From NCBI GenBank assembly GCA_030681195.1, contig JAUXXJ010000005.1, positions 186,001 through 250,000 of the forward strand: a DNA stretch of 64,000 bases. Reading direction: 5' to 3'. The notes under the pieces were generated by a model. That model searched no databases. It saw only the letters and a list, made by a program, of their open reading frames with translations, and was not told the DNA's origin. The stretch's first letter is position 1. Each line of letters begins with the position of its first letter. The DNA comes from Rhodocyclaceae bacterium (GTDB lineage: Bacteria; Pseudomonadota; Gammaproteobacteria; Burkholderiales; Rhodocyclaceae). Position numbers and translations under genes: made by a program. Of the stretch, positions 43,854 through 52,310 are shown piece by piece.

Positions 43854-44414
43854 TTACGCTGCGTTGATTGCTTCTGGACTGGCTTCGGCGACATTGGCAA
43901 GCAGCGCCATTTCGTCGACGGAAAGAACACGGTCGATCTGCAGGATGATGACAAACTTGCCGGCGACTTTGCCCATGCCGGCGATGAAATCGGCGCGGAT
44001 CTTGGCGCCGAAGGAGGGCGGCGGCTCGATCTCGCTGGCCTGAATTTCGAGCACCTCGGAGACCGCATCGACCATGATGCCGATATCGTGCTTGGCATCT
44101 TCCTGCCGCACCTCGACGATGACGATACAGGTGCGGCGCTGCACCGCCGAAATCTTGCCGTGGGTGAAGCGGGCGGCCAGATCGACCACCGGGACGACGG
44201 CGCCGCGCAGATTGATCACGCCACGAATGAAAGCGGGCATCATCGGAATCTCGGTGAGATTGCCGTATTCGATGATCTCCTTCACATTGAGAATGCCGAC
44301 GGCGAACATCTCGCTGCCGAGTGTGAAGGTGAGATATTGATGGGTATCGCCACCGCCGGCGCCTTGCTTGGCGACGGCGACTGCGCTGTTCTGGGACTTG
44401 ACGAGATCAGACAT
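43854..44414 (-). CDS. cheW: CheW coupling protein (copy 2)
   Basis: A 186-residue CheW, near-identical to the copy at 41573 over the first 95 residues and the last third. Differences: RFTHGKI instead of RFGGKI, VRQEDAKHD, QASEIEPPPSF. It lies between transducers B and A. Two adaptors could bias coupling to different arrays, but the changes are conservative. Confidence 0.95.
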   Translation of the reverse strand: MSDLVKSQNSAVAVAKQGAGGGDTHQYLTFTLGSEMFAVGILNVKEIIEYGNLTEIPMMPAFIRGVINLRGAVVPVVDLAARFTHGKISAVQRRTCIVIVEVRQEDAKHDIGIMVDAVSEVLEIQASEIEPPPSFGAKIRADFIAGMGKVAGKFVIILQIDRVLSVDEMALLANVAEASPEAINAA

Positions 44415-44431
44415 GGTGGTGGCCTCCCGGA

Positions 44432-46063
44432 TCAGAAGCGTTCGAAATCGGTCTCATCGGCAGCGGCCACGGCCGCCTGGAAACTGCTCTTGCCCGGGCG
44501 GGCGGCGGCCTTGGCGACCGGCCGCTTTGCCGTCCCGCCAGCGCCGACTTTTCTAGCGGTGCCGCTGTCGAGGCGGAAGAAGCTCATCAACTCGGTGAGT
44601 TGCGCCGCCTGACCGCCCATTTCCTCGGCGGTAGCGGCCAGCTCTTCGGAAGCTGAAGCGTTCTGCTGGGTGGCCTTGTTGAGCTGGCTCATCGCGCCGT
44701 TAATCTGGCCGACGCCCTGGCTTTGCTCCTGCGAGGCAGCGGCGATTTCTTCGACGAGGTCCGAGGTCTTCTTGATCGAAGGCACCATTTCGCTGAGCAG
44801 GCTGCCGGCACGCTCGGCGAGTTTGACGGAAGAACCGGCCACCTGACCGATTTCCTGCGCGGCGACTTGCGAACGCTCGGCTAGCTTGCGCACTTCCGCA
44901 GCGACGACGGCGAAGCCCTTGCCGTGTTCGCCGGCACGAGCGGCTTCGATGGCGGCGTTCAGCGCGAGCAGGTTGGTCTGGTAGGCGATGTCGTCGATGA
45001 TGCCGATCTTCTGGGCAATCTGCTTCATGGCCTCGACGGTGTCGCTCACCGCTTGACCGCCTTCAGTGGCTTCGGCGGACGATTTGTTGGCCATGCCGTT
45101 GGTGACCTTGGCGTTTTCGGTGTTCTGAGAGATCGAGGCGGTCATCTGCTCGATGGAGGCGGTGGTTTCTTCGACCGAAGCCGCCTGCTCGGAGGAGGAC
45201 TGCGACAAGCTCTGCGCCGTGGCCGAGACCTGCCCCGCCGCGTTGTTCAGTGCGTCGGAGGCGACATTCACCTCGCTGATGATGCTGGAAAGCTTGGTGA
45301 TCATCGCCTGCATCGCGGCCATCAGCATGCCGACTTCGTCTTTGCTGTCGGCATTGACCTTTACCGTCAGGTTGCCTTCGGCCAACTCTTGTGCGGCAGC
45401 GGCGGCTTCGGAGATCGGGCGGGTGATTGAGCGGGTGATAAACCAGGCCAGCATGATCGCCAGCAGGATTGCAACGATTGATAGCGTGACAATTAGATTT
45501 TCGGCGGCAGTTGCCAGCGCGTCCGCGTTCTTGCCGTTTTGCGCCATCAACTCCGACTGATAGGCGACCAAGTCGGTGATCGACTTGATGTAATCGCCCT
45601 GACTCTTGCGCATGTTGCCCATCATCAAGACCGTGGCCTCTTCACGCTTGCCGGCGATAATGGCTTCTCTAAGCTTGTTCAAGTCATCTACATATCCTTT
45701 ACGCGCGGTCTGGAGCGCGGCGATCAATTCGCGGCCCTTGGCGCTTTGAATGGTTTTGTCGAGTTGCTCAATGCGCTCGCTGATGATCTTGCTTTGCGCG
45801 GGTATACGATCCAGTTCGCGTTGGCTGTCGGCAGGATTGGTCAGCAAGATGGCATTGCGCGTTGAGCGCGCAACGATGTTGACGGCATCGACAATGTCGT
45901 TGGCTTGCACTGTTTTGGGAAACAGATCTTGAACGAGAGCGGTCACTTCACTATGCAGTGCGACGACACGGGTATAGCTCACGACAGAAATCGCGATCAG
46001 CAAGGCCAGAACGACGGCAAAGGCGATGCCAAGACGGACACCAATTTTTAGATTTTTAAACAT
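44432..46063 (-). CDS. Methyl-accepting chemotaxis protein (paralogue B)
   Basis: A 543-residue transducer starting [15 protein letters not shown] behind AGGAG. A longer frame to 46144 would run through a split repeat and is not accepted. Membrane helices at about 10-30 and 190-210, four-helix-bundle sensor between them, HAMP and a signalling coil almost identical to paralogue A. The C-terminal tail also matches paralogue A and carries the repeat at the same place ([11 protein letters not shown], then [17 protein letters not shown]). The sensor domains differ, so only the cytoplasmic half and the cheW look recently duplicated or converted. Confidence 0.93.
   Translation of the reverse strand: MFKNLKIGVRLGIAFAVVLALLIAISVVSYTRVVALHSEVTALVQDLFPKTVQANDIVDAVNIVARSTRNAILLTNPADSQRELDRIPAQSKIISERIEQLDKTIQSAKGRELIAALQTARKGYVDDLNKLREAIIAGKREEATVLMMGNMRKSQGDYIKSITDLVAYQSELMAQNGKNADALATAAENLIVTLSIVAILLAIMLAWFITRSITRPISEAAAAAQELAEGNLTVKVNADSKDEVGMLMAAMQAMITKLSSIISEVNVASDALNNAAGQVSATAQSLSQSSSEQAASVEETTASIEQMTASISQNTENAKVTNGMANKSSAEATEGGQAVSDTVEAMKQIAQKIGIIDDIAYQTNLLALNAAIEAARAGEHGKGFAVVAAEVRKLAERSQVAAQEIGQVAGSSVKLAERAGSLLSEMVPSIKKTSDLVEEIAAASQEQSQGVGQINGAMSQLNKATQQNASASEELAATAEEMGGQAAQLTELMSFFRLDSGTARKVGAGGTAKRPVAKAAARPGKSSFQAAVAAADETDFERF
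44529..44552 (-). repeat. Dispersed 24-bp repeat, copy 13 (in transducer tail, exact)
   Basis: Exact copy at the equivalent position of copy 12 in the paralogous gene; probably co-duplicated rather than independently inserted. Confidence 0.9.
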
Positions 46064-46091
46064 GGTTTGCTCCTGCGGGGGTTGCAATACG

Positions 46092-46142
46092 AAAACTCGG
46101 CGTCCCGTAAAGGGGACTTCCTTCGGTCGCTGGCGGGGTGGC
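46092..46142 (+). repeat. Dispersed repeat, copy 14, split by a 27-bp module
   Basis: Core parts 46092-46101 and 46129-46142 rebuild the 24-mer with three mismatches. The 27-base insert (46102-46128) has a GTCCC-GTAAA-GGGGAC hairpin followed by TTCCTTCGGTC. It is the same module as in copy 3 (23 of 26 aligned bases) but inverted relative to the core. Confidence 0.75.
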
Positions 46143-46180
46143 ATCAGCCGGGAGGTCGCGTGGTATGGGGGTGGGGGTGG

Positions 46181-46744
46181 TCATGTTGTGTCGCCTTTCT
46201 TGCGCCACAAGCGCGCGAAATCAATGGTGAAACGGCATGGGCCTAAGTCGAATTCGAAACTTTCGTGCGTTAGGTCGGCCTGCTTCACATAGCGGCCCTC
46301 GTGCAGTCGATAGATTTTCAGCACGCGATCTTCGGGATGGATCAACACGTAGTATCGAACCCCCTCGGATTCGTAAAGCCGCATCTTGACGCCTTCATCC
46401 TTCGAGGCGGTGGAGGGCGAGAGGATTTCGAAAATAAGGGCTGGCGCACGCGTCAGGTAGTTCTGGTTCTCAGGTTCGTGACAGATCACCAGATTGTCCG
46501 GACAGACTACCGTGGATTCGTCGATCTTCCAGTCGAAATCCTGAATCGGCTGGCAGTGAGGGCAATCTTCAAGGGCTTCCTTGAGCAGGACATGAAGATC
46601 GCCGTAAATCCGCTGATGCTCGAAGCTAGGCGAGGGCGACATGGCATACGCAACGCCGTCAATCAGCTCCCAGCGCCCTTCCCACCGCGCGTAGTCCGCG
46701 TAGGTGTAGTGAGGCAAGTCTTCTTTGCGCAGGGCGAGGCTCAT
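46181..46744 (-). CDS. Uma2 family putative restriction endonuclease (DUF820)
   Basis: A 187-residue PD-(D/E)xK-like Uma2 protein: YADYARWEGRWELIDGVAYAMSPSPSFEHQRI at the N-terminus (span 16-47) and the core APALIFEILSPSTASKDEGVKMRLYESEGVRYYVLIHPED (span about 108-147), with the Asp, Glu and Lys of the nuclease fold. Uma2 genes are abundant in multicellular and environmental bacteria; function is unproven. Start ATG 46744; an upstream TTG adds three residues. It is foreign to a chemotaxis operon and flanked by repeats on both sides. Confidence 0.87.
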   Translation of the reverse strand: MSLALRKEDLPHYTYADYARWEGRWELIDGVAYAMSPSPSFEHQRIYGDLHVLLKEALEDCPHCQPIQDFDWKIDESTVVCPDNLVICHEPENQNYLTRAPALIFEILSPSTASKDEGVKMRLYESEGVRYYVLIHPEDRVLKIYRLHEGRYVKQADLTHESFEFDLGPCRFTIDFARLWRKKGDTT

Positions 46745-46752
46745 GGTTGGCA

Positions 46753-46776
46753 AAAAGTCGGCGCTGGCGGGACGGC
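46753..46776 (+). repeat. Dispersed 24-bp repeat, copy 15 (intergenic, exact)
   Basis: Exact copy in the gap between the hicB stop and the Uma2 start, 9 bases upstream of the Uma2 ATG, so it covers the place of its ribosome binding site. Confidence 0.92.
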
Positions 46777-46778
46777 GA

Positions 46779-46991
46779 TCATGCGTACATTAGCTTTCCA
46801 ACTGGCTCGGGGATATGGCGGCCCAGTTGATGTGCAGTTTCCAGCCATTCCTCAATGACGGTTTCGGCGTTCTGAACAGACTCTATATAACTGACACCAT
46901 CGGCCATGCATCCCGGCAGTTCTGGCACTTCAACGATGAAGCGCTGATCGGCGTCGCTCCAGTAGATAACAAGTTCATATCGGCTTTGCAT
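46779..46991 (-). CDS. hicB: HicB-type antitoxin
   Basis: A 70-residue protein with the HicB RNase-H-like core (YELVIYWSDADQRFIVEVPELPGCMADG, span 5-32, then a helix with AETVIEEWLETAHQLG). No C-terminal DNA-binding domain is present, so this is the short form. It lies 4 bases downstream of the toxin gene. HicB neutralises HicA. Confidence 0.88.
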   Translation of the reverse strand: MQSRYELVIYWSDADQRFIVEVPELPGCMADGVSYIESVQNAETVIEEWLETAHQLGRHIPEPVGKLMYA

Positions 46992-46995
46992 GTCT

Positions 46996-47244
46996 TTACC
47001 TCGCCAGCTTGTACTTTACGATCAGGTTACGGACTTGTTTTACCTGATAGGCTTTTGCTTTGTTACCCAAGGGTTGCAGATTGATAATTTCTGATACGCC
47101 GTTCTTGCTAAAAATGAAGTGATCTCCTTTGACGCGTTCGTCAAACTCAAGCACGGTTAGTAGGTGACGTAAGTCAGAAAATGAAAAGTTGTTGTCTGAC
47201 GTCCCGCTCAGTAAGGCAGCAAAAAGCTTGTCTAAATTTCCCAC
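46996..47244 (-). CDS. hicA: HicA-type mRNA interferase toxin
   Basis: An 82-residue HicA: small double-stranded RNA-binding-like fold with GDHFIFSKNG (the catalytic His is expected in this GxH motif) and INLQPLGNKAKAYQVKQVRNLI. HicA toxins cleave mRNA. Order toxin then antitoxin is the classical hicAB arrangement. AT content is higher than in the neighbouring che genes, consistent with acquisition. Confidence 0.87.
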   Translation of the reverse strand: MGNLDKLFAALLSGTSDNNFSFSDLRHLLTVLEFDERVKGDHFIFSKNGVSEIINLQPLGNKAKAYQVKQVRNLIVKYKLAR

Positions 47245-47287
47245 AGTTGTTTAGTTAAAGAAGCCACGTTTTTAAACACGTCATCTG

Positions 47288-47311
47288 AAAAGTCGGCGTT
47301 GGTGAGACGGC
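47288..47311 (+). repeat. Dispersed 24-bp repeat, copy 16 (intergenic, 3 mismatches)
   Basis: Lies between the cheA stop (47315) and the hicA start (47244), i.e. at the upstream edge of the accessory block. Confidence 0.7.
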
Positions 47312-47314
47312 GGC

Positions 47315-49519
47315 TTAATGCGATTCCAGGGCCGGTGCGCGTTGGCCACCCGGTAGCTGGCGGCGCTCTTCGGTTTGGCCGGCCAGTTGGGTGAGGGCGG
47401 CGACGTCGAGGATCAGGGCGACTTCACCGGTGCCGAGGATGGTCGAGCCACCAATGCCGCGCAGGTGTTTGAACAGGCTGCCGAGCGGTTTGATGACGGT
47501 CTGGAACTCGCCGAGCAACTGATCGACAACGATGCCGGCCTTGCGGCCGCTGGCGGAGATGACCACGACGTTTTCGCGTTGCGGCCGTTCGCCTTCGACA
47601 TCGAAGAATTCGCGCAGACGGATGAAGGGCAGCACTTCGCCCCGCAGGTTGAGCATGTGGCCGCGCGTGTCGTCGTCACGCAGTTCGAGACATTCGACGA
47701 CGCTGTCGAGCGGGATGACATAGGAGGCATCGCCCACCGAGGTGAGGAAGCCGTCGATGATGGCGAGGGTGAGCGGCAGGCGGATGATGAAGCGCGAGCC
47801 GACCCCCACTTCGGTGCGGACATCAACCTGGCCGCGCAGGGCCTGGATGTTGCGGCGCACGACGTCCATGCCGACGCCACGGCCGGAGAGATTGCTGACC
47901 TTCTCCATGGTGGAGAAGCCGGCTTCGAAGATGAGGTTGACGATCTCTTGCTCAGACAGGGTCTGCCCCGGCTGGATGAGGCCTTTTTCGATGGCTTTGG
48001 CCTGGATGCGGTCGGCTTTGAGGCCGCCACCGTCGTCGACGACTTCGATGACGATGCTGCCCGAGTCGTGGAAGGCGTTGAGTTCGACACGGCCCTTGAC
48101 CGGCTTGCCGTTGGCGGCCCGTACTTCAGCCGGCTCGATGCCGTGATCCAGCGCGTTTCTGACCAGGTGCATGAGCGGATCGCCAATTTTCTCGACCACC
48201 GACTTGTCGAGTTCGGTTTCGGCACCGGTGATGACGAGGTCGATGTCCTTGCCCAGTTCCTTGGAGACATCGCGGACGACGCGATTGAACTTGTTGAAGG
48301 TTTCGCCAATCTGCACCATGCGCAGTTGCAGGGCGGAGTCGCGGATGTTTTCAACCAGACGGGAAAGTACCGAGGTGGCTTCGACCAGCGTGCTCTGGCC
48401 GCTTTTCTGGGCGAGCAGGTTAGCGCTGGCACCAGCGATGACGAGTTCGCCGACCAGGTCGATGAGCTGGTCGAGCTTGTCGGCCTGGACGCGGATGAGG
48501 CGGGCTTCGGCGGTTTTCTTCTCGGCCACCTGTTTTTGCTTGGCAGCGGCGGCCTCGACGATCTCGGGCTGCACCATTTTCCGCTCGACGAGGATGTCGC
48601 CGAGTTGTGGGCTGGGCTGCTCGGTGGCTTCGGCAATCCTCGCGGCGGCCTTCTGGCGCCGCAGACCCTGATCCAGTTCTTCCTGCGTCAGCGCGCCGGA
48701 ACGGACGAGGATTTCGCCGAGGCGCAGGCTTTCTTCGGGCAGGCGTTCGATCAGGCCCAGATAATCGTCCATCTTGCTGTTGGGCGGCAGGATGTAGAGA
48801 TCGCACTCATCGCGGCAGAAGCTGAAGACGTTTTCGATCTGTTCCTTGGTGGCATGCGAGCGCAGGGTGATCTCGAAACCGAGGTAGCAGGACTCAGGGT
48901 CCATGTCCTCAGCCTGCGGCATGCCATCGCACAGGGTGGCGAGGTGGGCGATTTCGCCGAGGTTGAGCAGATAGCGCAGGAAAGCAAGGGGTTCCATGCC
49001 CATTTTGAGCACGTCGCGGCCAAAGCGGATGGAGATGTGCCAGCAATCGGAAATGGCCTGATCGCCGCCCGCGCGCTCGACGTTGGCGACGCTGGGTTCG
49101 ACCATGCTGCTCTTGGTCTCGGCGGCGCTACCACCACTGGTGAAGGCACGCAGGGCGTCGGCACTGGCTTCGCCTTTTTGCTTCTGCTCCGGGTCTTCGT
49201 CCATGTTGCCTTGATCAACGCGGTCGAGCAGGGCGCCGATGTGGTCGCAACCTTGCAGCAAGGCGGTGATCATCTCGCTGCTGACCTGTAGCTCGCCATT
49301 TCTCAGCTTGTCGAGCAGGTTTTCGAGGATGTGGGTGAATTTCTCGATGTGGTGTATTTCGACGACGCCCGAGGCACCTTTGATGGTGTGGGCGGCGCGG
49401 AATATTCCGTTGATGGTTTCTGCGTCGTGGTCACCTTGCTCCATGCGCAGCAGGCCGTCTTCCATGGCCGTGAGCTGCTCGCGGGCTTCCTGGGCAAAGA
49501 CGCTAACGATCTCTTCCAT
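47315..49519 (-). CDS. cheA: Chemotaxis histidine kinase CheA
   Basis: A 734-residue CheA. P1/Hpt domain with phosphorylatable His44 (FRAAHTIKGASG); a middle region (about 160-250, WHISIRFGRDVLKMGMEPLAFLRYLLNLGEI) of the type seen in CheA proteins with a beta-proteobacterial insert rather than the usual P2; dimerisation helices (VQADKLDQLIDLVGELV); the HATPase with N-box (VRNALDHGIEP), G1 (VVDDGGGL) and G2 (GRGVGMDVV); and a C-terminal CheW-like P5 domain. It phosphorylates CheY and CheB. The downstream accessory genes may be co-transcribed. Confidence 0.96.
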   Translation of the reverse strand: MEEIVSVFAQEAREQLTAMEDGLLRMEQGDHDAETINGIFRAAHTIKGASGVVEIHHIEKFTHILENLLDKLRNGELQVSSEMITALLQGCDHIGALLDRVDQGNMDEDPEQKQKGEASADALRAFTSGGSAAETKSSMVEPSVANVERAGGDQAISDCWHISIRFGRDVLKMGMEPLAFLRYLLNLGEIAHLATLCDGMPQAEDMDPESCYLGFEITLRSHATKEQIENVFSFCRDECDLYILPPNSKMDDYLGLIERLPEESLRLGEILVRSGALTQEELDQGLRRQKAAARIAEATEQPSPQLGDILVERKMVQPEIVEAAAAKQKQVAEKKTAEARLIRVQADKLDQLIDLVGELVIAGASANLLAQKSGQSTLVEATSVLSRLVENIRDSALQLRMVQIGETFNKFNRVVRDVSKELGKDIDLVITGAETELDKSVVEKIGDPLMHLVRNALDHGIEPAEVRAANGKPVKGRVELNAFHDSGSIVIEVVDDGGGLKADRIQAKAIEKGLIQPGQTLSEQEIVNLIFEAGFSTMEKVSNLSGRGVGMDVVRRNIQALRGQVDVRTEVGVGSRFIIRLPLTLAIIDGFLTSVGDASYVIPLDSVVECLELRDDDTRGHMLNLRGEVLPFIRLREFFDVEGERPQRENVVVISASGRKAGIVVDQLLGEFQTVIKPLGSLFKHLRGIGGSTILGTGEVALILDVAALTQLAGQTEERRQLPGGQRAPALESH

Positions 49520-49558
49520 GAGCTAATCCTTTATGTGGTTCGATCCGTGTTCGGCGGC

Positions 49559-49885
49559 TCAGTGTTCAGCCGGAATGATCATGGGGTCGCCAAAGAAGAC
49601 GTCCATGTTGTAGAAGTCGATGACATCGCGCACCGGCTGGCTGTGCGCGACGATGCGCAGGGTGTGGCCGAGGCGCTGGCTTTCGCGCTTGGCCATGACC
49701 AGCAACTGGAAGCCGGCGGTGTCCATCTCGCCGACGTGCGAGAGATCAATCTCAAGGATGCTCGATGTGCTGAGCGCGCCCATCAACTGCGCCTTGATGT
49801 CGCCGGCGTTGTAGATGGTCATCGGGCCATCGAGGATCAGGTGCAGCGCACCGTCGGTGGTGGTTTGGGTGGCGAATTCGGTCAT
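49559..49885 (-). CDS. STAS domain protein in the chemotaxis cluster
   Basis: A 108-residue STAS protein. The phosphorylatable Thr56 lies in HVGEMDTAGFQLLVMAKRE, the place of the Ser/Thr of SpoIIAA-type anti-anti-sigma factors. It sits between cheA and the HAMP-less transducer, where many proteobacterial chemotaxis clusters have a STAS gene of unknown role. No anti-sigma kinase is seen here. Confidence 0.9.
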   Translation of the reverse strand: MTEFATQTTTDGALHLILDGPMTIYNAGDIKAQLMGALSTSSILEIDLSHVGEMDTAGFQLLVMAKRESQRLGHTLRIVAHSQPVRDVIDFYNMDVFFGDPMIIPAEH

Positions 49886-49898
49886 GCAACATCCTCCT

Positions 49899-51170
49899 TC
49901 AGAAGAGTTCTACTTTGGTGCCGCTAGACTCGACAGCCTTGACGCCCGTGTTGAGCGACGAGTTGTGGCTGTCACGCTGAGAGTTCATGACGTAGCTGCT
50001 GTAAATCTCGTCGAGGTGAGACGACAGCGGACGCATTTCGTAGTTGGGATCTTCGAAGGCAGCCAGCCGTTCGGCCAGCATCGCTGTGTGCCCGTCGAGA
50101 CGTTCGAGTGCACTATTGACCTGTTCGATCTGCTGGCGGGTGCAATCCTGGAACTGCACGCTCGCCATGGCATCCATGAACATGGCGGAGAGTGTCTGAC
50201 TGCTTTCGCGCACCTGGGTCAGCACGAGGGCATCATGCTCGGTCATCTCCTGATAGTTCTTGCCGAGGGCGTTCAGCTGAGCAGAGAAGCCCTGCAGGGC
50301 TTCACGCTCGGCCTGGATGTTGTTGTGCGTGAGTTTGTCCTGAAATTGCGACTCGATCGAGGTGGCAACGCCCCGGATGCCCTGATTGATCTGGCTGACG
50401 GCTTTGTCGGTTTCGGCCGAGAGCTTGCGTACTTCGTCGGCAACGACGGCGAAGCCACGACCCGCTTCGCCCGCCCGGGCGGCTTCGATGGCGGCATTCA
50501 GGGCGAGCAGGTTGGTCTGGCCGGAGATGCTCTTGATCAGTTCGACCAGCTTGGTGAGTGAGCGCGCCTCTTCGACGACCAGACCGATGCGTTCTTGATC
50601 TTCTTGCGCCTCTTTCACCCGCTGAACGATGTAGAAGTCCAGTTTCTCGATCAGGGTGCGGTTCTGGGCAATACGTTCTTCGGAGGCACTGATGAGTTCG
50701 TCGGTTTGATGGGCGCTGGAGTCGACGAAGTTGCTCAGCTTCGTGATGACCTCGTCAATGCCCAGCAGCCGCGAGGTGATGTCGTAGGCGGCTTTTTCTG
50801 TTTCGGTCACGATGGTGCCGAGTTGGCCGCGTACGACATCGTTGAAGGTTTTGACCTGGATGAGTTCGTCGCTGACCTGGTCGGCCACCGAGATGAAGGT
50901 GTCGGAGCGATAACTTTGCTCGGCGTTGTATTTCGTCATGCCGAGCATCCAGTCGCGGAAGATGGCGATGGAGAGCAGGCGCTGCGTGGCAAAGCCGAGG
51001 ATGACGATGAACAGCGTGCCGATCGCATCACCGACGGCGGCAGAGACACCCATCAACGGCAGGACGGTTAAATGGTACCAGTCATGCATGAAGTAGACGG
51101 AGATGCTTGCGCCCAGACCGACCAGTATGGCAACGAGCGTGGCCCGTCGCAACAGCATGAGGAAGTCCAC
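49899..51170 (-). CDS. HAMP-less membrane chemotaxis transducer
   Basis: A 423-residue protein with two N-terminal membrane helices (about 8-26 and 44-62) and almost no periplasmic loop, then a transducer signalling region with [39 protein letters not shown] (tip span about 220-260) and a C-terminal helical tail. No HAMP or sensor domain is visible, so it probably reads an internal or membrane signal. Such genes commonly neighbour STAS-CheA-CheY clusters. Its ribosome binding site lies just after cheY. Confidence 0.87.
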   Translation of the reverse strand: MDFLMLLRRATLVAILVGLGASISVYFMHDWYHLTVLPLMGVSAAVGDAIGTLFIVILGFATQRLLSIAIFRDWMLGMTKYNAEQSYRSDTFISVADQVSDELIQVKTFNDVVRGQLGTIVTETEKAAYDITSRLLGIDEVITKLSNFVDSSAHQTDELISASEERIAQNRTLIEKLDFYIVQRVKEAQEDQERIGLVVEEARSLTKLVELIKSISGQTNLLALNAAIEAARAGEAGRGFAVVADEVRKLSAETDKAVSQINQGIRGVATSIESQFQDKLTHNNIQAEREALQGFSAQLNALGKNYQEMTEHDALVLTQVRESSQTLSAMFMDAMASVQFQDCTRQQIEQVNSALERLDGHTAMLAERLAAFEDPNYEMRPLSSHLDEIYSSYVMNSQRDSHNSSLNTGVKAVESSGTKVELF

Positions 51171-51174
51171 AGTT

Positions 51175-51540
51175 TTACCTCAGGACGAGTTTGATGGTGT
51201 TGAGCAGTTCATCCGCAGTGGCCGGCTTGACCAGCCAGCCGGATGCGCCTGCCGCCTTGGCTTCAGCGCGCTTCGATTGTTGCGATTCGGTCGTCAGGAA
51301 GAGAATGGGCATGAATTTGTAGGACGGCAATTTGCGCACTTCCTTGATAAATTCGATGCCATTCATGCCCGGCATGTTGAGGTCGGTGATGAGCAGGTCA
51401 ACCTTGACGCCGCCTTGAAACTTCTTGAGACCCTCTTGGGCATTGGCAGCTTTTTCGACACCGTAGCCGGCCTTGCTCAGAATGTTCGAGATGGAAAGTA
51501 GGATGGTGGCAGAGTCATCCACCAGCATGATGGTCTTCAT
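51175..51540 (-). CDS. cheY: CheY-like response regulator
   Basis: A 121-residue single receiver domain. Acidic pocket Asp8/Asp9, phospho-acceptor Asp53 ([13 protein letters not shown]), switch Thr in LFLTTES and Lys in [12 protein letters not shown]. It is the first gene of the chemotaxis run, and likely binds the flagellar switch (inference). There is no output domain. A sigma-dependent promoter was sought upstream (51541-51640) but not convincingly found. Confidence 0.94.
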   Translation of the reverse strand: MKTIMLVDDSATILLSISNILSKAGYGVEKAANAQEGLKKFQGGVKVDLLITDLNMPGMNGIEFIKEVRKLPSYKFMPILFLTTESQQSKRAEAKAAGASGWLVKPATADELLNTIKLVLR

Positions 51541-51669
51541 GTTTTATTTCCTCTAACAGTTGTTGTGCTGCACGACCCCTGTGATTATGCCTGAGTTAAT
51601 ACACAGGTACAGTGTGTGAATTTACGTAATAAAGCTTGAGAAGTCGATGTTTAACCACGATAATGTGGG

Positions 51670-51950
51670 CATAGTCGTAATTCCGGCAAACCGGAAGCGT
51701 TTCGGACGGCGGTTCGATTCCGCCCACCTCCACCACTAAAAGTATCATTTTTACGATATGGGGGTGCACTGGCTTCGACGGGGCGAAAGAAGGCTAGCAG
51801 GCGACTCGTCAGGCGATCGACGTTAATGAAGCAAATCTCTAAACGCCAACGATGAGCGTTTTGCACTGGCCGCTTAAGGTCTATGCCGAGGCCGCTTTAG
51901 CCTTGTAACCCAAGAAAAGCCGGCGGGGACTCCATGAAAATGGAGTCCCC
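51670..51950 (+). ncRNA. ssrA: Permuted two-piece tmRNA
   Basis: The gene order is reversed from one-piece tmRNA. First comes the acceptor piece, ending GCGTTTCGGACGGCGG-TTCGATTCCGCC-CACCTCC-A-CCA at 51735 (TpsiC arm GGCGG/CCGCC, acceptor CACCTCC, encoded CCA; 5' limit approximate). After a 24-base intervening segment (51736-51759) the coding piece begins GGGGGTG at 51760, pairing with CACCTCC including one G-U. It contains the D-loop-like GGCTTCGACGGGG and the tag frame at 51845-51877: ANDERFALAA then TAA. It tags stalled proteins with SmpB. The two pieces are expected to be cut out of a precursor, as known in some betaproteobacteria. Confidence 0.93.
51925..51950 (+). terminator. Strong hairpin at the 3' side of ssrA
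   Basis: Perfect 11-bp stem GGGGACTCCAT / ATGGAGTCCCC with a GAAA tetraloop. There is no T tract, so it may be the 3' end structure or processing signal of the tmRNA precursor rather than a rho-independent terminator. Confidence 0.65.
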
Positions 51951-51975
51951 GTCGTCATTCCAGCCTTGTGGAAGC

Positions 51976-52221
51976 TTATCGTTCCTGCTGAATCTTGTTG
52001 AGCATGCGGGCACGCCCTGAAGCTTCGGCTTGATTGGCAGCGGAAACCTGGCGACCGTATTGGTCGCGTTCTTCCTTGGAACGCTTAACGGCTTCGATGC
52101 TCTTGACACAGCGCCAGCGCGACCCGGTTTTGGTGATGAGCAATTTCATTTCCTCAACTGGGTGATGCGTGCGGCAGTGGTAGCAGTAGCGGGTAGCGGG
52201 GGAGTTGTTTTCGTCTCTCAT
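51976..52221 (-). CDS. Small hypothetical Cys-containing protein
   Basis: An 81-residue protein, not recognised. CYHC near residue 13 and a single Cys in RWRCVKS could bind zinc, though a fourth ligand is missing (His in CRTHHP may serve). The C-terminus is basic and Gln/Arg-rich. It is convergent with ssrA and 90 bases downstream of pyrD on the same strand. Confidence 0.55.
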   Translation of the reverse strand: MRDENNSPATRYCYHCRTHHPVEEMKLLITKTGSRWRCVKSIEAVKRSKEERDQYGRQVSAANQAEASGRARMLNKIQQER

Positions 52222-52310
52222 AATGCCCGCACATTATAACAAGAGATGGCTATGGCATGACGCGCCGCGCCGCGCTGATTATGACAGGTGGAGTATTTCC
52301 CGATGGCAGA

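Noticed and set aside
46064-46144. N-terminal extension of transducer paralogue B
   Set aside because: It reads the split repeat as protein; ATG 46063 has a good ribosome binding site and the right membrane start.
47375-49291. A 638-codon plus-strand open frame
   Set aside because: Antisense to cheA, His/Asp/Gly-rich shadow composition, no domain.
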